From positions 35,549 through 73,145 of the forward strand of contig NZ_QOVY01000014.1 in the NCBI RefSeq assembly GCF_003932955.1: a stretch of 37,597 nucleotides of DNA, read 5' to 3'. The notes under the pieces are model-generated. The model was not told where the DNA came from, searched no databases, and saw only the letters and a program-made list of their open reading frames with translations. How positions within the stretch are numbered: position 1 is the first letter of the stretch; each line of letters starts with the position of its first letter. The translations under genes were made by a program, and so were the position numbers. This stretch comes from Chryseobacterium sp. SC28 (GTDB taxonomy: Bacteria; Bacteroidota; Bacteroidia; Flavobacteriales; Weeksellaceae). Shown here in pieces: positions 31,361 to 37,597 of this stretch.

Positions 31361-32719
31361 ATGATAATACAAAAAATCAAAAAGCAACAAATTGTTGAGT
31401 CACTAAGATTCGATGGAAGTTATCATCTTTCCGATGGCACTTTGTATTTAAGAAAGTTACGAAAAATGCCACATCAAGAATTACAAAGTTTATGTTCTGA
31501 TATTTTTACCGCAGGTAGAAGCAAAAGAATATATACAGAAAAAAATAAAGGATTTCCTTACTTGAGCAATTCAGATGTTGTTAAAGGTAATCCTTTAGAC
31601 GGTTGCAAATATAATTCTAAAAAATATGCTTTTGATGAACCTTCTTTTCTGAAAGAAGGGATGATTGTAACGGGAAGGGTTGGGGCAATAGGTCAAACAG
31701 CCTATATTACATCTGAATTAGAAGATAATCAGGCAATGGGTTCTGATAACATTATTAGAATTGTCTGCAAAGACAAAAATATATCGGGCTATGTTTATAG
31801 TTTTCTTACCTCAAAATATGGAAATACACTGATTAATAGATTAGCTGCTGGAGGTGTTCAACCCTATATATCTGAAGATATGTTGAAAGATATTCCTATA
31901 CCTATCTTATCAGCAGAAACACAGCAAAAGATTCATCAGCTTATTGTAGAAGCGTCTGAATTAAGAGTTGAAGCGAATAGATTGTTGAAGGAGGCAGCTC
32001 AAATATTTGAACAAGAATTAAACTACGGAAGAATTACTGATGGAGCTCAATATGGTAAAATTTCTTCCAAAGATTTATTAGGTTTTCATAAAAGATTAGA
32101 CGGTCAATATCAACTTATTTGGAAGAAAATCAAGAAAGAATACAATCCTAATATTCAGTTTGAAAAAATTGAAAATTTTGCTTCCTCAATATTTGTTGGT
32201 GGTAGAGGAAAACGAAATTATGTTGAGAATGGAATTCCTTTTTTGTCATCATCAGATATGATGTTATACAACCCCAAAAGACAAGCGAAGAAAATCAGCC
32301 CTTCAACAAATGGTGTTGAACAAATGAAAGTTTCTAAAAGAGATATATTGATTTCAAGGTCAGGAACTGTTGGTAATACAGTAATCGTAGGAGAAGACCT
32401 TAATAACACTGTTATTTCAGAACACGCTCTACGACTTAAAGTAAATTCAGAGAAAATATCTCCAAATTATGTATTTGCATTTTTGAAAACTAATATGGGT
32501 TTAAAAGCAATGGAAGCTTCTGCATTTGGGTCTGTAATTATCACTTTGAACGAGGAATTGATTGGAAACATTGATCTTCCAATTTTAAGTAATGAATTGC
32601 AAAGAGTAATTTCTGAAAAAATAGAAGAATTTATTTCTCTTTCAGATAAATCCGTCATCAAAGAAAACCAAGCCATTGCATTAATAGAAAAAGAAATTGA
32701 CCTATGGCAAGTATCATAA
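31361..32719 (+). CDS. HsdS-like DNA specificity subunit
   Basis: 452 residues with two target recognition domains. TRD1 (about 30-185) has SDIFTAGRSKRIY, GMIVTGRVGAIGQTA and MLKDIPIPIL; TRD2 (about 265-425) has SSIFVGGRGKRNY, DILISRSGTVGNTV and LIGNIDLPIL. Each TRD is followed by a conserved helix (QQKIHQLIVEASELRVEANRL and LQRVISEKIEEFISLSDKSV) that sets the spacer length of the bipartite site. The two TRDs are visibly similar to each other, which suggests similar half-sites. It directs the upstream methylase. The last 16 nt overlap the kinase gene. Confidence 0.92.
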   Translation: MIIQKIKKQQIVESLRFDGSYHLSDGTLYLRKLRKMPHQELQSLCSDIFTAGRSKRIYTEKNKGFPYLSNSDVVKGNPLDGCKYNSKKYAFDEPSFLKEGMIVTGRVGAIGQTAYITSELEDNQAMGSDNIIRIVCKDKNISGYVYSFLTSKYGNTLINRLAAGGVQPYISEDMLKDIPIPILSAETQQKIHQLIVEASELRVEANRLLKEAAQIFEQELNYGRITDGAQYGKISSKDLLGFHKRLDGQYQLIWKKIKKEYNPNIQFEKIENFASSIFVGGRGKRNYVENGIPFLSSSDMMLYNPKRQAKKISPSTNGVEQMKVSKRDILISRSGTVGNTVIVGEDLNNTVISEHALRLKVNSEKISPNYVFAFLKTNMGLKAMEASAFGSVIITLNEELIGNIDLPILSNELQRVISEKIEEFISLSDKSVIKENQAIALIEKEIDLWQVS

Positions 32720-35700
32720 AACCGCCTTATTTCGAATCGGTTGTAAATGCCGGGGAAAAGAGATTGTTAGATTATCTGGAGATAAATCTTCCGGATAATT
32801 ATTATTTAATTCCTAATGTGGAGATTGCATCTACCAATCCCAAAAACAATCGTACCCAATACTGGGAATACGATTTAATTGTCGTAGCTCCACACGGCAT
32901 CTACAATATCGAAAACAAAGATTGGAAAGGGCGTATCGAAGGCGATGACCATTACTGGTATCTCAACGATAAGCAAATGCCCAACCCGCTTAAAACAGGT
33001 CGTCAAAAAACATCGATATTGGCATCCAAACTCAAAGAAGCCAACTTTGCTTGGGGAAAAGCGTGGATACAAAATATGCTTACACTTTCGTTTGATAATA
33101 CTTACCCACCTGTCATTTCGCACGAAGCTCAAAAGCTCACGTTTAGCTTGAACAAAAAACTGATAGATTTTGTTACCGATCCGTACAGCATTGGTAAATT
33201 AGAAGATGATATCACTGATATTCAACAAGCAATTGTACAGTTTCTAATTGGTCAGCAATCCAAGAAATCTCCCGAACAAAAAAGAGAAATTGAGGGGTAT
33301 GAAGTGCTGGAAATCATTCAGCAAGAACCTAATTTTACAGAATACCTAGTAAAACCAAAAGGCGTTACTTCGGTACGTCGTAAAATTAAGGAATATGCTT
33401 TGCAAGTAAGCGGATTATCTGCCGAAGAACTGAAAAAACGGGAAGGTAAAATCAAAAACCAATATCACGCACTCAATAAGTTAAAGGCAAAACCTTTTAT
33501 CCTCAATGTAGAGTTTCGTATAGATGAGGTTAATCATCTCTTCTATGAAATTTCTGACTTTTTAGAAGAAAATTCTTTACGTTCAGAAGCTCGTGTAAAA
33601 ACCTTTACGTTCAAAGAAAAGATTGATATTATAACCAATGTTATGGTGGCTCTGAAAGAAGCCCATAAAGAAAGCATCTTCCATCGTGACATCAATCCCG
33701 ATAATATTTATTTGAGTAGTGGTTATGCTTATCTGGGTAATTTTGGTAAATCTTATTTCATTGACCACAGCGAAGAGGGATATACCGTTATGCCAACCAT
33801 TAATCAAAATAATGCAACGGCTTATCATCCTTTGGAACTAACGGTAAATGATGCAAGTGCGGTTTCGGATATTTATTCGTTAGGCGTTTTAATTTATTGG
33901 TTGTTTACGGATAAAGAACCATTTAGTACACCTTATGACTTAGACAAGATGGGTGGTAAACTGAAAGCCGATTTGTTGCCGACACATATCAACTCCAATT
34001 TACCCAAATGGATTGATGAAGTGTGTTTGCAAACCATTTTAACAGACGATTTAAAGCGGATAGACAGCATAGAAACCTTGCAGGATTTTATTGCCAATGC
34101 CATAGAAAGCAAATCTATTGCAGAAGTAGCTCCTGTGGTTGCACCTGTTGTAAAATCATCCACTTTTGAAGAATTAAAAGAAGGCGATTCTATTGGAACG
34201 TATTCCATTCACAAAACATTGGGTAAAGGCGGATACTCCAAAGTATTCAAAGTAAAACACCGCATTCAAGATACTTTTTATGCTTTGAAATTATTCAATG
34301 AAAGTGTAAATTTTAGTTCTGTAAAAGACGAATACGATGCGTTGATCAATTTAAATCATCCCAACATTGTTCAATTCAAATGGAATGATGAAGCGGCTTC
34401 GGGGCAGTTTTTTACGGTAATGGAATATTTAGATGGGGAAAATTTAAGCATTTATACTCGCACTGATGCCAAATTGCCTATTCACAAGATATTTCAAGTG
34501 GGTAAAGAAATTCTTTCTGCTTTGGTAGAAATGCAGTCCAAAGAAAAACCTGTTTTGCACCGAGACATTAAGCCACAAAACATTATTTGGGACAAAGGAG
34601 AACGCTTTGTCTTAGTAGATTTTAATGTAGCTTCTTCTACTTTGAAAAATAGTGAGTTTGTTGGAACAATTCCCTATTTAGCACCCGATCAGATTATTGA
34701 TAACTATAAGGTAAATTGGGATTTATCTACAGATACTTTTGCACTCGGCGTAACTTTGTATGAGTTGCTTTGCAAACAATATCCTTGGCATCCTTCAAAA
34801 ACACCTATGGCAAGTAGGCAGCCGAATAATCCAAAAGCATTAGAACCCAGAATATCAAATGAATTTGCATCGTTTTTATTGAAAGCCATTGCTACTGATG
34901 CTTCTCAGCGTTTTCAAAATGCAAAGGAGATGTTTAATGCCTTGGTTGTCATAGAAGATAAGATTTTAGAAGATATTACTCCAAAAACTAAAGAGAATGT
35001 AACGACTGATGTGAATATCATTCAATACATCAACTCGCTGTATAGCCAATCGAAGTACGGAAATTTTGGAACGAGAGTAAATAGCAATGCTCATCAGTTA
35101 GACGAGCAAACCTACACACCTACCAAATTAGATAAAAGTTTAATCCCAGCTATTGTAGATGGACAATATAAATTGGTCATCATTACTGGAAATGCAGGAG
35201 ACGGAAAGACTGCATTTATTAAGAAAACCGAACAACACATTTTAGTAAAAGATGTTGAGCATTTTACCCATCATAACGGAGCAAAATTTAAAATTAATGC
35301 TGTTGCTTACGAAAGTAATTATGACGGTTCGCAAGATGAAGAAAACAATATTAACAATGATGTTTTAGAAAGATTTTTCCAGCCTTTTGAGGAAGTGAAA
35401 GATTATGATCAAGCCACTGAAGGAAGGATTATCGCCATAAATGAAGGACGTTTGGTCGAGTTTTTAACCACTTCAAAAAAACACCAAAAATTAGCAAAGC
35501 TGATTGAAGACTATTTCAACAATGAAGGGCATACAGAGCTTCCAAAAGGAATAATGATTGTCAATTTAAATCTTCGCTCTGTAGTCGCTGATGATATGGG
35601 AACAGGAAGTTTGTTTAAAAATCAGGTAAAAGCATTAACACAAAAATCGCTTTGGACGAAATGTGAAGGATGTGAGCTGGCAAAAGATTGTTTTATCAAA

Positions 35701-36831
35701 TATAATGTTGATACATTAAACGATACAGCTTCTGGAGAAACGGTAATTAACCGATTGGAATGGTTAATAAGAACGGTAAGCCTAAAACGCGAATTGCATA
35801 TCACGATGCGAGATATACGGTCGCTTATTGCTTTTATACTTACTCGTGATGTTTCTTGTGAGGAGTTATCAAAAGTAGAAGAACTGAAAAATGTTACACC
35901 TGAAAAATATTGGCAGTATTATTATTTCAATATTACCAATCCTAATTTAGATGATAGCGGTAATAGAGACCGTTTGATAAAACTTTTGCGAGAAACAGAT
36001 ATAGGAGAAGTTGCCATTCCGCATTGGGACAGAGAATTATTTTTCAGCAAGCACAATCTAAAAGACTACGTTGAGTTTTCGGAAAGAGAGCAGAATTTGT
36101 TAGAAGCTTTTAACGACGAAAAATCATTTATTCCAGCACACGAACAAACTCCAGAACTCATTCGAGAAATAAGGGAAAAGCACAAAGTGTTTGCAAGACA
36201 TCATTATTTTGAAGGGAAAACTGCTTGGTTCAAAGAAGATGAAACGCTTGAAGATAAAACCGAAAAACCAAACGAAAAAGGGCTAAAACCCTCCTATTTA
36301 TTACGTTTGCCTTACAAATCGGTTTTTGATTTTGTTTCCATATTATCTCAATCAACCATAGATGAAAAAACAAAGCAGGTGATTTCCAGAGCGGTTTCTC
36401 TAAATGAAGGTTGTGATAATGAAGCACTTGATAAAGAAAATTTAATTCTTGCCTCTACTGATGTGAAGGATATTCGAGGAAGATCGTTCAAGATGTTTCC
36501 TTTAGAAGATTTTGAATTAATTGTAAATCGTACAGACCATTTAATCAAATATCTGGAGTATGAGCCAGATAGTTTAATATTCAGACATAGAACGAATAAG
36601 CAGATACGGTTGGCTATTTCGCTTGACCTTTATGAGATGTTGTATTTTATAAAGAAAGGTTTTAGTCCGTCTTTGAATGATTTGAAAGGCAAGTTCATCG
36701 AATTGATTGTTTTCAAAAATTTATTGGAAAATCTAAACTATGATGAGATAGTGGTAACAGCAGACAACCGTTTGTTTTATTCCATTAAAAAGAAAAACAA
36801 CAAAATTGCTATTAACAAATTAACCTATTAG
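32704..36831 (+). CDS. NERD nuclease / pseudokinase / Ser-Thr kinase / P-loop ATPase fusion (PglW-like)
   Basis: 1375 residues with four modules. (1) NERD nuclease domain, 10-125, with Glu18, Asp57 and E70-x-K72 intact (YDLIVVAPHGIYNIENKDW). (2) Kinase-like domain 1, about 195-465: HRDINPDN (327-334) is kept, but DFG reads NFG (346-348) and the glycine loop is degenerate, so it is probably a pseudokinase. (3) Kinase domain 2, 498-750: GKGGYSKV (507-514), Lys529, HRDIKPQN (619-626), DFN (639-641) and APD (660-662); it looks active. (4) ATPase part, 770-1375, with Walker A GNAGDGKT (829-836), a likely Walker B (IIAINEGR) and a CEGC...C cluster (987-996). NERD-kinase fusions occur in phage defence, notably PglW of BREX type 2. 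It overlaps hsdS by 16 nt. Confidence 0.88.
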   Translation: MASIIKPPYFESVVNAGEKRLLDYLEINLPDNYYLIPNVEIASTNPKNNRTQYWEYDLIVVAPHGIYNIENKDWKGRIEGDDHYWYLNDKQMPNPLKTGRQKTSILASKLKEANFAWGKAWIQNMLTLSFDNTYPPVISHEAQKLTFSLNKKLIDFVTDPYSIGKLEDDITDIQQAIVQFLIGQQSKKSPEQKREIEGYEVLEIIQQEPNFTEYLVKPKGVTSVRRKIKEYALQVSGLSAEELKKREGKIKNQYHALNKLKAKPFILNVEFRIDEVNHLFYEISDFLEENSLRSEARVKTFTFKEKIDIITNVMVALKEAHKESIFHRDINPDNIYLSSGYAYLGNFGKSYFIDHSEEGYTVMPTINQNNATAYHPLELTVNDASAVSDIYSLGVLIYWLFTDKEPFSTPYDLDKMGGKLKADLLPTHINSNLPKWIDEVCLQTILTDDLKRIDSIETLQDFIANAIESKSIAEVAPVVAPVVKSSTFEELKEGDSIGTYSIHKTLGKGGYSKVFKVKHRIQDTFYALKLFNESVNFSSVKDEYDALINLNHPNIVQFKWNDEAASGQFFTVMEYLDGENLSIYTRTDAKLPIHKIFQVGKEILSALVEMQSKEKPVLHRDIKPQNIIWDKGERFVLVDFNVASSTLKNSEFVGTIPYLAPDQIIDNYKVNWDLSTDTFALGVTLYELLCKQYPWHPSKTPMASRQPNNPKALEPRISNEFASFLLKAIATDASQRFQNAKEMFNALVVIEDKILEDITPKTKENVTTDVNIIQYINSLYSQSKYGNFGTRVNSNAHQLDEQTYTPTKLDKSLIPAIVDGQYKLVIITGNAGDGKTAFIKKTEQHILVKDVEHFTHHNGAKFKINAVAYESNYDGSQDEENNINNDVLERFFQPFEEVKDYDQATEGRIIAINEGRLVEFLTTSKKHQKLAKLIEDYFNNEGHTELPKGIMIVNLNLRSVVADDMGTGSLFKNQVKALTQKSLWTKCEGCELAKDCFIKYNVDTLNDTASGETVINRLEWLIRTVSLKRELHITMRDIRSLIAFILTRDVSCEELSKVEELKNVTPEKYWQYYYFNITNPNLDDSGNRDRLIKLLRETDIGEVAIPHWDRELFFSKHNLKDYVEFSEREQNLLEAFNDEKSFIPAHEQTPELIREIREKHKVFARHHYFEGKTAWFKEDETLEDKTEKPNEKGLKPSYLLRLPYKSVFDFVSILSQSTIDEKTKQVISRAVSLNEGCDNEALDKENLILASTDVKDIRGRSFKMFPLEDFELIVNRTDHLIKYLEYEPDSLIFRHRTNKQIRLAISLDLYEMLYFIKKGFSPSLNDLKGKFIELIVFKNLLENLNYDEIVVTADNRLFYSIKKKNNKIAINKLTY

Positions 36832-36833
36832 AT

Positions 36834-37520
36834 ATGGCAATCAAATTAAACAAACAGGAAAGCACATTCAGAAATGAGCTTCTTTTTACCGCTGATGCCA
36901 AAACGATTAGAATTGATAATACGTTGGTCAACCTTTTTATGCTTTTGAAGCACGAAGGTATTCGTCCCAAACAACGAACAAGAAGAGGCGATAATGTTTT
37001 TATTGAATTAGATAAACTGAAAAATATTTTTCAAAAATTAGAGGAAAATAACGAATTAGAAGGTTTTAACGAAAATCCTGAAGCGGTGGAACTTTGGTTA
37101 CGTACCAACCTTGTTAATATGGTAAACCGTGGAAATTCGGAGAAAGAAAAAGTATCTTCATTAAGACCTATTCATCTTGAAAGTTATCGGGTACGGAATG
37201 TTCCCAATACAAGAGATTATTTTACAGCAGACCAAGTTTACCTTATGCTAGGGCAAAATCCTATTGTAAAAGAAGAACTACGGAATTTTTTAGCCGAGGG
37301 ATGGGATAAAACAACCAACACATTGCTTCCATCAAAAGAATTGGATGTGGACAGTTTGGGTATTCTTTACTTAATCAAGAATGTTAATCCTGGCTTTTTG
37401 GAGAGTAATACAACACTCAATAAGATAAAACCACTTTTAGAGAAGCAAGCCGAATTGTTTTGTGATGATGTTAGAAGATTGTTGGTAACCTGTTGTGCAT
37501 TTAGGATAAATTCATTTTAA
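36834..37520 (+). CDS. Unrecognised last protein of the visible defence operon
   Basis: 228 residues, starting 2 nt after the kinase-ATPase gene, so it is in the same operon. It is soluble and mostly helical, with basic stretches (HEGIRPKQRTRRGDNVF) and no Walker, kinase or nuclease motif. The region DYFTADQVYLMLGQNPIVKEELRNFLAEGWDKTTNTLLP may be a helical interaction domain. The end after LFCDDVRRLLV changes character (TCCAFRINSF), and a different frame is open from 37510 to the window edge, so the gene may be truncated by a frameshift or the true protein may be longer. Coupling to the ATPase suggests a partner subunit of the defence complex. No function is assigned. Confidence 0.75.
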   Translation: MAIKLNKQESTFRNELLFTADAKTIRIDNTLVNLFMLLKHEGIRPKQRTRRGDNVFIELDKLKNIFQKLEENNELEGFNENPEAVELWLRTNLVNMVNRGNSEKEKVSSLRPIHLESYRVRNVPNTRDYFTADQVYLMLGQNPIVKEELRNFLAEGWDKTTNTLLPSKELDVDSLGILYLIKNVNPGFLESNTTLNKIKPLLEKQAELFCDDVRRLLVTCCAFRINSF

Positions 37521-37597
37521 TTTTGTTCAAACTTCTTTTGAAAACAAAGAAATTGAGATATTGAATCATTGTAAAAGATGTGATTTTGGAGGTAATT

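Overview
The window comes from a Bacteroidota genome, most likely a flavobacterium of the Weeksellaceae (Chryseobacterium-like). Three things point there: promoters of the TTG-N20-TAnnTTTG type, little use of Shine-Dalgarno sites, and a complete alternative complex III operon of the Bacteroidota type. The species call is inference; no rRNA is present.

Left part (1-21.6 kb, chromosomal core with small accessory insertions). A truncated gene end is followed by selO (protein AMPylase), a small type II toxin-antitoxin pair, and a class II Fic protein. The fic promoter is covered by two identical-architecture 29-bp palindromes, and the fic segment is flanked by a 29-bp direct repeat. Next come a polytopic membrane protein, a MITE-like inverted repeat and a SPOR-domain protein. 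The block 6.0-14.45 kb is the alternative complex III operon actABCDEF, a quinol:electron acceptor oxidoreductase replacing the bc1 complex; ActA has six CxxCH haem sites. After it come a PolB-like 3'-5' exonuclease, a DUF59 Fe-S assembly factor, an OsmC-like protein lacking its first cysteine, an HMG-CoA-lyase-like protein, peptidase T, sufE with two co-transcribed glycosyltransferases, a VanZ-like protein and tRNA-Val(GAC).

Right part (about 22.02 kb to the window end, mobile island). A 17-nt sequence resembling the 3' end of a tRNA gene marks the probable left junction. It is followed by a tyrosine recombinase, an array of decamers in 10-nt phase, an excisionase-like HTH protein, an SF3 primase-helicase, an iteron-rich AT segment that looks like a replication origin, a toprim primase, and a winged-helix protein of replication-initiator type. 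This is the layout of a self-replicating integrative element or satellite.

Its cargo is one tightly packed operon (27.5 kb to beyond 37.6 kb): AbiEi-type antitoxin/regulator, AbiEii-type nucleotidyltransferase, N6-adenine methylase (HsdM-like, with an apparently dead HsdR_N-like N-terminus), HsdS-like specificity subunit with two mutually similar TRDs, a 1375-residue NERD nuclease / pseudokinase / Ser-Thr kinase / P-loop ATPase fusion, and an unrecognised 228-residue protein, after which the sequence is cut. Genes overlap or lie 2-10 nt apart, and the only promoter seen lies before abiEi, inside a four-half-site operator. I read this as a methylation-linked anti-phage system related in logic to BREX/Pgl (PglW) and to kinase-containing methylation-associated defence systems, with an AbiE module built into the same transcript. 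No HsdR translocase is present in the window.
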